From: DASYPP01 sp036006525
Lineage (GTDB): Bacteria; Gemmatimonadota; Gemmatimonadetes; Gemmatimonadales; GWC2-71-9
Direction: 5' to 3'
Assembly: GCA_036006525.1 (NCBI GenBank)
Contig: DASYPP010000062.1
Span: 16,876-80,875, forward strand
Length of the DNA: 64,000 bases
In this document: piece by piece, positions 32,094 to 41,600 of the stretch
How the letters are laid out: each line of letters begins with the position of its first letter
Numbering within the stretch: position 1 is the stretch's first letter
Notes under the pieces: model-generated
The model's database searches: none
Told to the model about the DNA's origin: nothing
Seen by the model: only the letters and a program-made list of their open reading frames with translations
Position numbers and translations under genes: made by a program

Positions 32094-33119
32094 ATGCGTC
32101 TTCTCGACACCAAGCATCAACGCGCCGCGTTTCTGATCTCACTGCTGGGGCTGGCGCTCCTGATCGCGCTGCTTCCGTTTGCCACCGGGCTGATAGGGAT
32201 CCCCGTCCTCTACGTGATCTTTGCCCCGGTCTACAAGTGGCTGGTCCCCAAGATTCGCCCCCAGGGCGCCGCGGCGGTTGCCGTGGCCCTGGCCCTGTCC
32301 CTCCTGCTGGTTCTTACACTTGTTCTCACCCTGGTGCTGGTTAACCAGGCCCCGGATATCGTTCAGGGTATTGCCAAGAGCCCGCTGCTGGCCAAGATCT
32401 CGAATATCAGCGTCGGCGGCTATCGGCTGAGCCCGAAGCTGGCATCCATGTCGGAAGGAATCGTCGGCTGGCTCGGCAACAGTGCCATCGGTCTCATCGG
32501 CACGGCCACCCGGCTCTCGCTCAATCTCACCATCTCCCTGTTCGGCATGTTCTACCTGCTGCTGCGGGGCGAGGAAACCTGGGGTGTCGTCGAGCCCTAT
32601 ATCCCGTTCTCGACCGAGAACAGCGAGCTGCTCCAGGAGCGCTTCAGGCTGGTGACCATCTCCACCGTGATCGGGACCGGACTGACCGCCCTGGTCCAGG
32701 GCATTCTCGTCGGGGTCGCCTTCATGATCGTGGGATTGTCCCATGCGATGTTCTGGGGCGTCGTCACCGTGATCCTGGCAATCCTGCCGGTGGTGGGGAG
32801 TGGGCTGGTATGGCTGCCCGGCGTGCTGGTGCTGGTGCTCCAGGAGGACTACGTGCGGGCGGTCGGTCTCGCGCTCTGGGGCGTCATCGTCGTGGCCAAC
32901 GTCGACAACGTCATCCGTCCCATCGTGTTTCGCCGCTACGCCCAGATCCACCCGTTGGTTACCCTGGTGGGCGCCTTTGCCGGGATCCGCTACTTCGGAT
33001 TGCTGGGGCTCTTGGTCGGCCCGCTCGCCTTGTCGTACTTCTTCGAACTGATCCGGATGTACCGCGAGGAATACCTCAGACCTCGAGTCCGGCACCCCGT
33101 CGACCGGCGCTCGGCCTGA
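32094..33119 (+). CDS. AI-2E/PerM family membrane transporter
   Basis: A 341-residue protein with about eight hydrophobic helices and the AI-2E family features: an N-terminal hydrophobic hairpin (FLISLLGLALLIALLPFATGLIGIPVLYVIFAPVYKWL), a soluble stretch (about 90-135), and the conserved late block AMFWGVVTVILAILPVVGSGLVWLPGVLVLVLQ with DNVIRPIVFRRYAQIHPLVTLVGAFAGIRYFGLLGLLVGPL. Family members include the AI-2 exporter TqsA and Na+(Li+)/H+ antiporters, so the substrate is open. It is convergent with the APC permease gene, with an inverted array between them. Confidence 0.93.
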   Translation: MRLLDTKHQRAAFLISLLGLALLIALLPFATGLIGIPVLYVIFAPVYKWLVPKIRPQGAAAVAVALALSLLLVLTLVLTLVLVNQAPDIVQGIAKSPLLAKISNISVGGYRLSPKLASMSEGIVGWLGNSAIGLIGTATRLSLNLTISLFGMFYLLLRGEETWGVVEPYIPFSTENSELLQERFRLVTISTVIGTGLTALVQGILVGVAFMIVGLSHAMFWGVVTVILAILPVVGSGLVWLPGVLVLVLQEDYVRAVGLALWGVIVVANVDNVIRPIVFRRYAQIHPLVTLVGAFAGIRYFGLLGLLVGPLALSYFFELIRMYREEYLRPRVRHPVDRRSA

Positions 33120-33122
33120 TCC

Positions 33123-33215
33123 AACTGCTTACCACGAAACCACGAACTGGCGAAAACACGAAATAGATAGTTGTTCTCGTGCTTTCAGGATTTCGTGTTT
33201 TCGTGTCAAGCAGTT
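33123..33215. repeat. split-palindrome tandem array, word CACGAAA with AACTGCTT caps
   Basis: The left arm (33123-33163) starts AACTGCTTACCACGAAACC and repeats CACGAAA units. The right arm (33177-33215) is the inverse and ends TCAAGCAGTT. The spacer is 13 bases. It fills the gap between convergent genes, and the right arm covers the last three codons and stop of the APC permease. The core word is shared with the array at 12566-12664. Confidence 0.9.
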
Positions 33216-34606
33216 TGTCGTCTGGAACGCCAGAATAGAAAGACCGGAATCCCCAGCCCGATCAGCGCCGCTCCCTTGAGCGTGTTGGTCGGGTTGCTGC
33301 GTACTGAGCTCAACACAACGTATGCCGCGGCCAGGCAGAAGAGTGCCGGTGTCACCGGGTAGCCCAGGGTGCGGAAGCTGCCCGGCGGAGCAGGATCGAT
33401 TCCGGCCTGGACATCACGGGCGCGGAAGACGTAAAGCGTGGCAGCAGTCAGGCCAAAGAATATCCAGTCACCGAAGACGACGTAGTCCACCAGGTCGCCG
33501 TACTTGCCGGTCAAGGTGAGCACGATGGCCCAGCCGGCCTGGAAGAGAATGGCCGCGGTCGGAGTGCGATAACGCGGGTGAAGCCGGGCCATCCGGGGAA
33601 AGAAGAGACCGTCGGCCGCCATGGCCTGATAGACCCGGGGAGAGACCAGGATCACCAGGTTCAGGAAGCCGAAGGTGGAGATCGCGATGCCGGCGGCGAT
33701 GATGGTGCCGCCGGTGGGCCCCAGGGTGCGGGTCATTGCGTCGGCGGCCGGCGCCGTGCTGGCGGCAAGACCGGTAATGCCGAGGGCGCGGATGTAGGCC
33801 ACGTTGGCCAGCAGGTAGATCGTGACCACCGCGAGCACGCCGAGCAGGATGGCCCGGGGCAGGTTCCGGGGGGCATCGATGATCTCCTCTCCAATGAAGT
33901 TGGTCTGTTGCCATCCCCCGTACGAAAAGAGGATCGGCACCAGCGCCCACCCGATCGCCACGACGATTCCAACCGCGCCTGATGGTACGGCGAGCGGCTC
34001 GGCGGCTGCGGGAGCCGGTATCGCGGCATGATGGGAGAGGAAAATCCCGGCGATGATCAGGATGGCGAGGGGAACCAGCTTCAGGACGGTGAAGATGTTC
34101 TGGGTGATCGCGCCGGGTTTGACCCCCAGGTAATTGACGGCGGAGAGAAGGAGAATGGCGCCGATCGCCAGCGGCACGGTGGTACTGGTGCTCAACCCGA
34201 ACAGGGCGACCGTATAGTTAGCGAAGGTAACCGCCACGCCGGCAATGGCGCCGGTCGCAATGACCAGTAACAGGGTCCAGGCGTATAGAAAGGCCGGCAA
34301 CTCGCCGAACGCATCACGCAGGTATACGTAGCCGCCCCCCGCCTGGGGGTTCCGCGCTCCCAGCTCTCCATAGCAGAACGCGCCGATCAACGCGATGACG
34401 CCGCCGATGACCCAGGCCAGCAGAGTGAATTCGGTGGTCACCACCCGGTGGGCGACTTCGGCCGGATTCCGGAAGATGCCGGCGCCGATGATCCCGCCGA
34501 TGACCATCATGACACCGGAAAAGAGACCGATGCGTCGGGCGTAGCTCACGGGTTGGGACAAGGCGGCTCCAGGCGGAGGTCGTGGAGGCAACTGGGGCAG
34601 GAACAT
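33206..34606 (-). CDS. APC superfamily amino acid permease
   Basis: A 466-residue protein with about 12 membrane helices. The first-helix motif GVMMVIGGIIGAGIFRNPAEVA is the unwound substrate-binding segment of APC transporters. GARNPQAGGGYVYLRDAFG, NFIGEEIIDAPRNLPRAI and the end LKGAALIGLGIPVFLFW fit the LAT/basic amino acid branch. The start at 34606 is used because the upstream extension is not family-like. It is divergent from the asnC-type regulator gene with a 61-base gap, so it is probably under that regulator's control. It imports or exchanges amino acids; the specific substrate is unclear. Confidence 0.93.
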   Translation of the reverse strand: MFLPQLPPRPPPGAALSQPVSYARRIGLFSGVMMVIGGIIGAGIFRNPAEVAHRVVTTEFTLLAWVIGGVIALIGAFCYGELGARNPQAGGGYVYLRDAFGELPAFLYAWTLLLVIATGAIAGVAVTFANYTVALFGLSTSTTVPLAIGAILLLSAVNYLGVKPGAITQNIFTVLKLVPLAILIIAGIFLSHHAAIPAPAAAEPLAVPSGAVGIVVAIGWALVPILFSYGGWQQTNFIGEEIIDAPRNLPRAILLGVLAVVTIYLLANVAYIRALGITGLAASTAPAADAMTRTLGPTGGTIIAAGIAISTFGFLNLVILVSPRVYQAMAADGLFFPRMARLHPRYRTPTAAILFQAGWAIVLTLTGKYGDLVDYVVFGDWIFFGLTAATLYVFRARDVQAGIDPAPPGSFRTLGYPVTPALFCLAAAYVVLSSVRSNPTNTLKGAALIGLGIPVFLFWRSRRQTA

Positions 34607-34633
34607 AAGGTTAGCAGGGGGCGCAAGCACGGG

Positions 34634-34662
34634 TTGCGAGCCAAAAGACACAGTCATATATT
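34634..34662 (+). promoter_or_regulatory. promoter giving a probably leaderless asnC-family mRNA
   Basis: TTGCGA (34634-34639), a 17-base spacer and TATATT (34657-34662) predict a transcript start at about 34668-34669, which is the ATG of the regulator gene. No ribosome site precedes that ATG. An inverted pair GTCAT (34653-34657) and ATGAC (34668-34672) spaced by ten bases overlaps the -10 box and start codon, a likely autoregulatory site. Confidence 0.55.
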
Positions 34663-34667
34663 CTGGA

Positions 34668-35162
34668 ATGACCGACAACGACCGCCTTATTGACGACATT
34701 GATCGTACAATACTGGAAATCATTCGGAAAAATGCCAGGGTTTCCAACGTTGAGATCGCCCGAAAGGTCGGCATGGCGCCCTCCGCCATCCTGGAGCGGA
34801 TCCGGAAGTTGGAGAACAAGGGCGTCATCGAAGGCTATGAGACCCGGCTTTCACCCAAGGCGCTGGGGTTGGGGCTCCTTGCCTTTGTCTTTGTCAAAGC
34901 GCAGAACGATCGGGCGGGAGAATCCAAGACCGCGAACGCGCTGGTGAGCATCCCGGAAGTCCTCGAGGTGCACCATGTGGCCGGGGAGGACTGCTTCCTG
35001 GTGAAGGTGCGGACGGCGGACACCGAATCGCTGGGGCGGTTGCTCCGGGAGAAGTTCGGGAAAATCCCGACCATAACCTCCACCCGCAGCACGATCGTGC
35101 TCAACACCATGAAAGAGACGGGCCAGTTGCCGCTGGCGCCGTCCGGGAACGGCATTCCCTGA
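34668..35162 (+). CDS. Lrp/AsnC family transcriptional regulator
   Basis: A 164-residue regulator. The N-terminal helix-turn-helix is DRTILEIIRKNARVSNVEIARKVGMAPSAILERIRKLENKGVIEGYETRL, and a C-terminal RAM (ligand-binding, oligomerising) domain runs from LGLGLLAFVFVKAQ to TITSTRSTIVLNTMKE, with EVLEVHHVAGEDCFLVKVRT carrying the amino-acid-binding loop. It is coupled by a one-base overlap (TGATG) to an EamA-type transporter gene and divergent from an APC permease gene. The arrangement suggests control of amino-acid uptake and export. Confidence 0.95.
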   Translation: MTDNDRLIDDIDRTILEIIRKNARVSNVEIARKVGMAPSAILERIRKLENKGVIEGYETRLSPKALGLGLLAFVFVKAQNDRAGESKTANALVSIPEVLEVHHVAGEDCFLVKVRTADTESLGRLLREKFGKIPTITSTRSTIVLNTMKETGQLPLAPSGNGIP

Positions 35163-36127
35163 TGACCCCGACCGACGCTGCCCCCCGCTGGAAAGTGGTC
35201 GCCGCCTTTGCGGCGGTCTATATCATCTGGGGTTCGACCTACCTCGCCATCCGGTTCGCGATCGAGACCATGCCGCCGTTCCTCATGGCCGGGGTCCGGT
35301 TCGTGATTGCGGGGGCGCTGCTCTATTGGTGGGCGCGCTGGAAAGGCGCGCCAAGACCGGAGCGGGCCCACTGGAAGGCGACGACGATCATCGGCGGTCT
35401 CCTTCTGCTGGGCGGGAACGGTGGCGTGGTCTGGGCGGAACAGCGGGTTCCGTCCGGTATCGCCGCCCTGATCGTGGCCATCGTGCCGGTGTGGATCGCC
35501 TTGATGGAATGGCGGATGCCTGGCGGCAGGCGACCCGGGTGGCAGGTGACGGCCGGATTGGCGCTGGGAAGTCTTGGCCTCCTCCTCCTGGCGGCTCCGG
35601 GTGCGGCCTCCCTCGGCGCCCGGGTAGACCTGATAGGCGTGGGGGCCTTGCTGATCGCGACGCTCTGCTGGTCGCTCGGATCCGTCCTGTCCAAGCGTTT
35701 CTCGCTCCCGGCCTCGCCTCTGGTGACGACCGGCATGGAGATGCTGATGGGTGGCGTCCTGCTCCTGGTGGCCGGTCTGGTCACCGGCGAGCTCCCCAAG
35801 GTTCACCTGGCCGAAATATCATTCCGTTCCGGCATGGCGCTGGTCTACCTGATCACCTTCGGCGCCCTGATCGGATTCACCGCCTATCTCTGGCTGCTCC
35901 GGGTAGGTTCACCGACCCGCGCGGCGACCTACGCGTACGTGAATCCAGTGGTCGCCGTCTTCCTGGGATGGTCGCTGGCCGGAGAGGCGATTTCGGCGCG
36001 AACCATCATTGCGATGGCGGTGATCGTGGGTGCCGTCGTGCTGATCACCAGTTCGAAACCCAGGGTACCCAAGCTCGAACCGGCATCCAAGCAAGCGCCG
36101 GAAGGAGCGTTGAGCTCGGAGTACTAA
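35162..36127 (+). CDS. EamA/DMT family transporter (YedA/RhaT-like exporter)
   Basis: A 321-residue protein with ten hydrophobic helices arranged as two EamA repeats. The first repeat has YIIWGSTYLAIRFAIETMPPFLMAGVRF and GGLLLLGGNGGVVWAEQRVPSGIAALI; the second has GVGALLIATLCWSLGSVLSKR, TYAYVNPVVAVFLGW and AMAVIVGAVVLI. GNGGVVWAEQ with VPSGIAAL is typical of YedA-type exporters of metabolites or amino acids. The start overlaps the regulator stop, so the regulator and exporter are one transcription unit. Confidence 0.94.
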   Translation: MTPTDAAPRWKVVAAFAAVYIIWGSTYLAIRFAIETMPPFLMAGVRFVIAGALLYWWARWKGAPRPERAHWKATTIIGGLLLLGGNGGVVWAEQRVPSGIAALIVAIVPVWIALMEWRMPGGRRPGWQVTAGLALGSLGLLLLAAPGAASLGARVDLIGVGALLIATLCWSLGSVLSKRFSLPASPLVTTGMEMLMGGVLLLVAGLVTGELPKVHLAEISFRSGMALVYLITFGALIGFTAYLWLLRVGSPTRAATYAYVNPVVAVFLGWSLAGEAISARTIIAMAVIVGAVVLITSSKPRVPKLEPASKQAPEGALSSEY

Positions 36128-36129
36128 GG

Positions 36130-36210
36130 GATGGGGGAATGTGGGAATAAGGGAATGTGGGAACAGGCGCGGAGTCGTTCCCACATTCACATATTCCCCC
36201 ATTCCCGCAT
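36130..36210. repeat. split-palindrome tandem array, word GGGAATGTGGGAA
   Basis: The left arm (36130-36164) repeats GGGAATGTGGGAA-like units. The right arm (36177-36210) begins GTTCCCACATTCAC and ends CATTCCCGCAT. The spacer is 12 bases. It starts three bases after the transporter stop and ends about 25 bases before the DinB-like start. Confidence 0.85.
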
Positions 36211-36234
36211 TTTTCACCAGCAGGGAGCCGATCA

Positions 36235-36729
36235 ATGGGCAAGGAAACGAGCGACCTGCTCGAAATGTTGCGCCAAGCCTGGGGCCCCCGGAGCTGGCAC
36301 GGGACCGGGCTATCGGGCGCCGTTCGCGGCATAGCTATAGAAGAGGCGTTGTGGCGGCCGGGAACCGGGCGGCACAACATCTGGGAACTGGTCCTTCACC
36401 TGGCGTACTGGAAATACGCCGTGGTACGCCGGCTCCAGAGCGGGCCCAAGGGTGGGTTTCCGCGAGATGGCTCCGACTGGATCGAGATCGCTGACCGTAC
36501 CGAAGCGGCCTGGAAAGCGGATGTCAGGCTGCTCCAGGCCCAGCACAAGTCACTGGTCGAGACGGTCAGCCGCTTCCCCGCCCGGCGGCTCAACTTGCGG
36601 GAGAAGACCCGGTGGACCAACCGGGAGCAGATCGTGGGGATCGCGTCGCATGATCTGTATCATACCGGCCAGATCCAGCTGCTGAAGAAGCTTCATGCGA
36701 TGGGAGAGCGGTCACTGGTCTTCGGCTGA
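36235..36729 (+). CDS. DinB superfamily protein
   Basis: A 164-residue four-helix-bundle protein. His residues in RHNIWELVLHLAYWKYAV and the late motif ASHDLYHTGQIQLLK match the three-His metal site of DinB-like proteins. EEALWRPGTGRHNIWE is the family's approach to the first His helix. The ATG at 36235 follows GGGAGCC and leaves the inverted array upstream non-coding; the frame can be extended to 36157 across that array but the added residues are repeat-derived. Function is unknown; it is a paralogue of the gene at 6833-7315 with low similarity. Confidence 0.87.
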   Translation: MGKETSDLLEMLRQAWGPRSWHGTGLSGAVRGIAIEEALWRPGTGRHNIWELVLHLAYWKYAVVRRLQSGPKGGFPRDGSDWIEIADRTEAAWKADVRLLQAQHKSLVETVSRFPARRLNLREKTRWTNREQIVGIASHDLYHTGQIQLLKKLHAMGERSLVFG

Positions 36730-36734
36730 AAACG

Positions 36735-36846
36735 CGTAAGCAGTAAGCGGGACCTGATGGTGGCATCCATTGCGATGACTCGCTCCGGAGTGCCGCGACC
36801 AGGTCCCGCTTACTGCTTACAGCTTACAGCTTACAGCTTACTGCTG
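36735..36846. repeat. split-palindrome tandem array, word GTAAGCAGTAAGCGGGA
   Basis: A short left arm (36735-36756, GTAAGCAGTAAGCGGGACC) faces a longer right arm (36800-36846) with TCCCGCTTACTGCTTAC followed by three AGCTTAC units. The spacer is 43 bases. It lies between convergent genes. The word GCAGTAAGCGGGA is shared with the array between coxB and coxA. Confidence 0.9.
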
Positions 36847-36849
36847 TTG

Positions 36850-38316
36850 CTAGTTCCCTCCGTCGGTGCGAACCAGCTCGACTCGACGGTTCTGCTTCCG
36901 TCCATCTTCTGTCGCGTTGTCCGCGATCGGCATGGTTTCGCCATATCCCTTCGCGGTCATCCGGCTGGCAGCAACCCCCTTGGAAATCAGGTAGGCCCGC
37001 ACCGACTCGGCGCGGCGCTGCGACAGGTTCATGTTGTAGGAATCGCTGCCTTCGCTGCTGGCATGCCCCTGGACTTCAAACGTCACTTCGGCGTTGGCAT
37101 TCAGCGACTGGGCCACGAAATCGAGAATCTTCTTGGCATCGATCGTGAGCTCCGCCTTGTTGACCACGAAGTTCACGCCCTGCAGCACGACGTTCTTCTT
37201 CCCTTCCACGAAGAGAATCAGGCAGCCGTTGGCACTGACCAGCATACCCTTGGGGGTATCCGGGCAGCGGTCGGCGCTATCCAGCACGCCGTCGCCATCG
37301 GTATCGACCGCGGGGCAGCCGTTACCGTCCACCTTGGTTCCGCGCGGAGTATTGGGACACCGGTCCGCCGCATCGGTTACGCCGTCACCGTCGGAATCGA
37401 TCGGGCAACCAGTGGAATCCACCCGGGTCCCGGCGGCGGTGTTGGGGCAGCGATCGTCCTTATCGACGACGCCATCCTTGTCGGCATCCAGGACCAGCGT
37501 GCACCCGGTGCTGTCCACCTGGGTACCGGCCGGGGTGTTGGGACACTTGTCCGTGTCGTCCAGCACGCCGTCCTTGTCGCTGTCCTTGATCGGACACCCG
37601 GTGCTATCCACCCGGGTTCCGCCCGGAGTATTGGGACAACGATCCACGTTGTCTCGCACCCCGTCCTTGTCGGTGTCCGGGCAGCCGTTGCTGTCTACCG
37701 CTTCGCCCTTGGGCGTATCGGGGCAGAGATCCGCGGCATCCAGGACGCCGTCTCCGTCCTTGTCCTTGGGTCCGTAGCCGCCGAACAGCAGGCTCAAGCC
37801 GGCCCGGGCACCGTAATTGATGTTATGACTGACCGTGGGATCCTGGTTCAGCGCATCGAAGAGGTAGTCGAAGGTGCCTTCCACGTGGAGGGAGACGTGC
37901 TCTCCCATCCCGATCTTGAATCCAGCCAGGGCGGTGGCCCCGCTTTCGTTGTTGACGGGGAAGTCGCCGCCTAGCCGGGTCCGGACGTAACCCAATCCCA
38001 GCTGGAACCGGGAATAGCCGCCAATCGGGACGTGGAAGGTCAGCCGAGCCCGCATCGGCATCACGGAATACTCAGGCTGGACACCCACTTCGCTGTGACC
38101 CGAGTACCGGGTGACATCGGCGTCCAGTGACACGTTGTTGGCGATGTAAAGCCCCAACTGCCCACCGAATCCGAACTTGTTGTTGAACTGGTAGCTCTCA
38201 TCGAGGTGGGGGTAAGCTCCGTAACCCAGGAGCTCGACGCTACCTCCCCGTTGGGCGGCAGCCGGCGTGGCTAGCACGAGTGTGGCAAACGCCGCGACGA
38301 TTCCAAAATGCTTCAT
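36850..38316 (-). CDS. OmpA-family outer-membrane protein with thrombospondin type-3 repeats
   Basis: A 488-residue protein. A signal peptide (ending TPAAAQ) precedes an N-terminal beta-barrel (about 25-180), then six acidic TSP3 repeats (about 182-365) of the form DxDGDGVxDxxDxCPNTPxGTxVDxxGCP that bind calcium, and a C-terminal OmpA domain with VQGHASSEGSDSYNMNLSQRRAESVRAYL and NRRVELV that anchors to peptidoglycan. The repeat cysteines come in pairs. It links outer membrane and cell wall. The start at 38316 is chosen because the signal peptide begins there; the 22 upstream codons are not signal-like. Confidence 0.95.
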   Translation of the reverse strand: MKHFGIVAAFATLVLATPAAAQRGGSVELLGYGAYPHLDESYQFNNKFGFGGQLGLYIANNVSLDADVTRYSGHSEVGVQPEYSVMPMRARLTFHVPIGGYSRFQLGLGYVRTRLGGDFPVNNESGATALAGFKIGMGEHVSLHVEGTFDYLFDALNQDPTVSHNINYGARAGLSLLFGGYGPKDKDGDGVLDAADLCPDTPKGEAVDSNGCPDTDKDGVRDNVDRCPNTPGGTRVDSTGCPIKDSDKDGVLDDTDKCPNTPAGTQVDSTGCTLVLDADKDGVVDKDDRCPNTAAGTRVDSTGCPIDSDGDGVTDAADRCPNTPRGTKVDGNGCPAVDTDGDGVLDSADRCPDTPKGMLVSANGCLILFVEGKKNVVLQGVNFVVNKAELTIDAKKILDFVAQSLNANAEVTFEVQGHASSEGSDSYNMNLSQRRAESVRAYLISKGVAASRMTAKGYGETMPIADNATEDGRKQNRRVELVRTDGGN

Positions 38317-38487
38317 GATGAGTTTCCTCGGACTCAGGGATATTGACCTTCTGCCGGCTGGCGTGCCCGGCCCGGGACGCAACCTTCTTTGAGGTCATCT
38401 CTGTACCATTTTGAGCGGTTATTGGCCGTGACGATGGTCACGGGAGGCCACCGGTGTGCGTTGCGTCACCCGCACGGATCAGCCAAA

Positions 38488-38565
38488 GGATTGAGGGGAT
38501 TGAGGGGATTGAAGGGATTGATGGGATTGAGGGGATTGAGGGGATTGAAGGGATTGAAGGGATTC
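38488..38565 (+). repeat. tandem 9-base repeat GGATTGAgG upstream of the alpha-2-macroglobulin gene
   Basis: Eight consecutive 9-base units (GGATTGAGG, with GAAG and GATG variants) plus a partial ninth lie 40 to 117 bases before the start codon. There is no inverted partner nearby, unlike the other arrays. The 9-base period does not change any reading frame, but unit gain or loss would change promoter spacing. The rest of the 288-base gap shows only a small GTGAC/GTCAC inverted pair near 38428. Confidence 0.9.
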
Positions 38566-38604
38566 GTACATTAGGGCTCCGCCCTCCGACCAAGGCAATT
38601 CCCT

Positions 38605-41600
38605 ATGCATCCGGCGCGTTTGCTGCTGCTGCTCGGCGTCACCGCCTACCTGGCAGACCCCGGCGACCCGCTGCACGTCCTGCGCGCGACTCCGTCCGGA
38701 GAAGCCGGTCCCGGCACCGTCATCACGGTGTCGTTCGACCGGCCGGTCGCCGGCTCGCTCGACCGTTCGGTGGACCCGGCGACGATCTTCCAGGTCTCAC
38801 CCCAAGTGGCCGGCCGGCTGGAGTGGCGCGACCCGATCACCATTCGCTTCACCCCGGCCCGGTTGCTGATACCGGGGACGACCTACACGGTGACCATCCG
38901 GCCAGACTTCGAGGCGATGGATGGAAGCCGGCTTGACCAGCCTTACGGGTTCTCCTTCCGGGTGCGGGGACCGGAGGTGCTCAACAGTTCGATCGTCAGC
39001 TCGGGAAACAGCAGCTATCTCAAGCCGGATGCGAGATTTGCGCTAGTGGCGAGTGCTCCGGTCGATCCGGTGCTGGTGTCCCGGCTGGCCTACCTGGAGT
39101 TCGAGGCCGATTGCCCGGTCCGGGTCGTCCGGCTCAAGGCGACCGGCCAGCGCGGCGTTACCGACCAGGATACCTGGGAATTCCGGGAAGCTGGTGGGTG
39201 GGAACGGAACCGGGCGCTGGATTCGTTGCGTCGGGTCGTGGAGCTGACGCCGGTCGCCCGGCTCCCGCGCGGCTGCTCCGGTTACCTCGTGGTGCCGCCG
39301 GTCCTGGACGAGGAGAGCGATACCGGGAAGCCGCGCCGGTTCGCCCTTGCCACGTACGGCGACTTCCGGCTCAAGCGCACGGCGTGCTCCTATCCCGAGT
39401 GCCCGACCGGTCCGATCGACCTGGAATTCAGTACCCCGGTAAGCGGTGCCGAGGTGCTGCGCCGGGTTCGGCTGCAACCGGGAGTGGCGTTCACCCTGAG
39501 CGACAGTACCGAGGAGCGGGCCAGCTGGACGCTCGACGCGGAACTCAAGCCCCGAACCGGGTATGCGATCGTGGTGGATCCCGCGATCCGCGATGTCTTC
39601 GGCCAGAGCCTCACTGGCAACCCGGTCGGCACCATGGTCACCACCGGCTATGCCCCGACGGTCGACTACGAGTATGGGCGAATGGTGGTGGAGCGGGTCG
39701 GCTTCCGCACTCTTGCAGTGCGGCACATCAACGTAGACACCCTGGTGGTGCTGATCGCGCCGGTGCCGGATTCGCTGGAGGCGGAGTTCCTCGCCCGCTC
39801 CGAGTGGGGGTGGGACGATCTCTGGGCCAAGATCGCCCCCGGGGCCAGCACCCGCCGCATCGCGGTCAAGAACGAACAGGATCACGCCCGGATCTACGGC
39901 GTTCAGCTCCCGGTCAGCAACGCCGGCCGTCCCGGCAGCCGGACGCTGCTGGCCGTCCGGATCACCTCGCCCCAGCTGCCGCCGGTACAAAAGGGCGCCG
40001 ACCGCCCCATGGGTCCCCTGGCCCTGGTCCAGGTGACCGACCTTGGGGTGCACGCCAAGATCGGAGTCCAGGAAGGAGCGGTCTGGGTGACCGGCCTGAG
40101 TGACGGAATGCCGCGGACGGGAGCGCAGGTAACGCTCCGCGACCTGAAGGGGAGACTACTCGCATCCGGTGCGACCGACAGCACCGGCCTGGTGCGGCTC
40201 CGCAACTACCAGGCGGTACCCAACGGCTACGAGGAAGGCGAAGAAAGCGGGGGAAACCTCGAGGCGTTCATCGCGGTGCGGTACGGCACCGATCGCTCGC
40301 TGGTGGGCATCAACCAGTACGATCCCGATCTCAGTCCGTGGCGGTTCGACGTGGGCGGCGCCTGGGGCGAAGAGCGGCTGCCGGTGGCCGCGGCGGTCTT
40401 CACCGAACGCGGCATCTACCGGCCTGGCGAGCCGGTCTACACCAAGGCCATTATCCGGCGGGGCTCCCTCGGATCGCTGCGCGCACCGGCTCGCACCGAC
40501 TCAATCAACTGGGTCTTCAGCGACCGGGAGAACGGAGTCCTCTTCCAGAAGACGGTCGCACCTTCCCGGTTCGGCACTTCGGATCAGACTTTGAGGCTGC
40601 CCGCCGATCTCCCGCTCGGCACCTACAACGTCACCGTCCAGTACAAGTGGCTCAACAAGTGGCGCGACGTAGCCCAGACATCCTACCGGGTGGCGGAGTA
40701 CCGGCCTCCCGAATTCCTGGTCAACATCTCGGCCGACTCCGGCACCCGTTATCCGGGCGACAAAATCAGGACGCAACTGGAGGCGCGCTATCTCTTCGGC
40801 GCGCCGATGGCCCGGGCCGCGTTGACCTGGACCGCGCGGCTCTCGCCGATCACCGGGTGGGAGTTCCAGGTTCCCGGCTCGGAGGGCTATTACACCGGCG
40901 AGACCGGGTACTGGTGGGATGACAGCAACCAGCAGCCCGGCGTGACGATACTCGCCACCGGCACCGACACGCTCGATGCCGCCGGACGCTTCGTGCTGGA
41001 AGTTCCCATCACCCAGGTTCCCAAAGGCCGGGCCGCCCGCGCCACAGTCGAGGCGGTGGTCACCGACGTCAACCGGCAGGCGGTGGGGGCGGCGGCCTCC
41101 GTTATCGTGCACCCGGCCGAGTTCTATATAGGGGCCAAACCGCTGGGCAAGGACTACTTCTGGGTCGCCGGCAGCAGCCAGGCCATCGCCGTGGTCGCGC
41201 TGACGCCGGAAGGACGCCGGGTCAGCAATGTGAAGGTCCGGGGTTCGGTGATCCGTCGGGAGTGGCACCAGGTGCACCGGGAGCGGGACGGCATGGCGGA
41301 GCAGATCGGGGACTGGGTGATGGACACGGTCGCCAGCTGCAATGTGACCACGGCGGACAGTCCGGTCTCCTGCACCTTCACCCCGCCCAGCGGAGGGATT
41401 TACATCGTCTCGCTCACGGCCGAGGATCGAAAGGGTCGTTCCGTGCTTACCACCTTCGCCCGCTGGGCCTCCGGCACCGACTGGGTCCCGTGGAACGACG
41501 AGAACCAGTTCAAGATGGACGTCATCGCGGACCGGGAGCGCTACTCCGTGGGCGACACCGCCACGGTGCTGTTCGCTTCGCCGTTTACCGATGCCGAGGC

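Noticed and set aside
36157..36234. N-terminal extension of the second DinB-like protein
   Set aside because: The extra 26 residues are translated from the inverted tandem array; the ATG at 36235 has a purine-rich site upstream and fits the family.
38488..38565. Possible CRISPR array
   Set aside because: Units are 9 bases, contiguous and without spacers; no cas genes are present.
38454..38936. Frame encoding GIEGIEG-type repeats before the alpha-2-macroglobulin gene
   Set aside because: It is only translation of the 9-base DNA repeat and then runs out of frame into the real gene.
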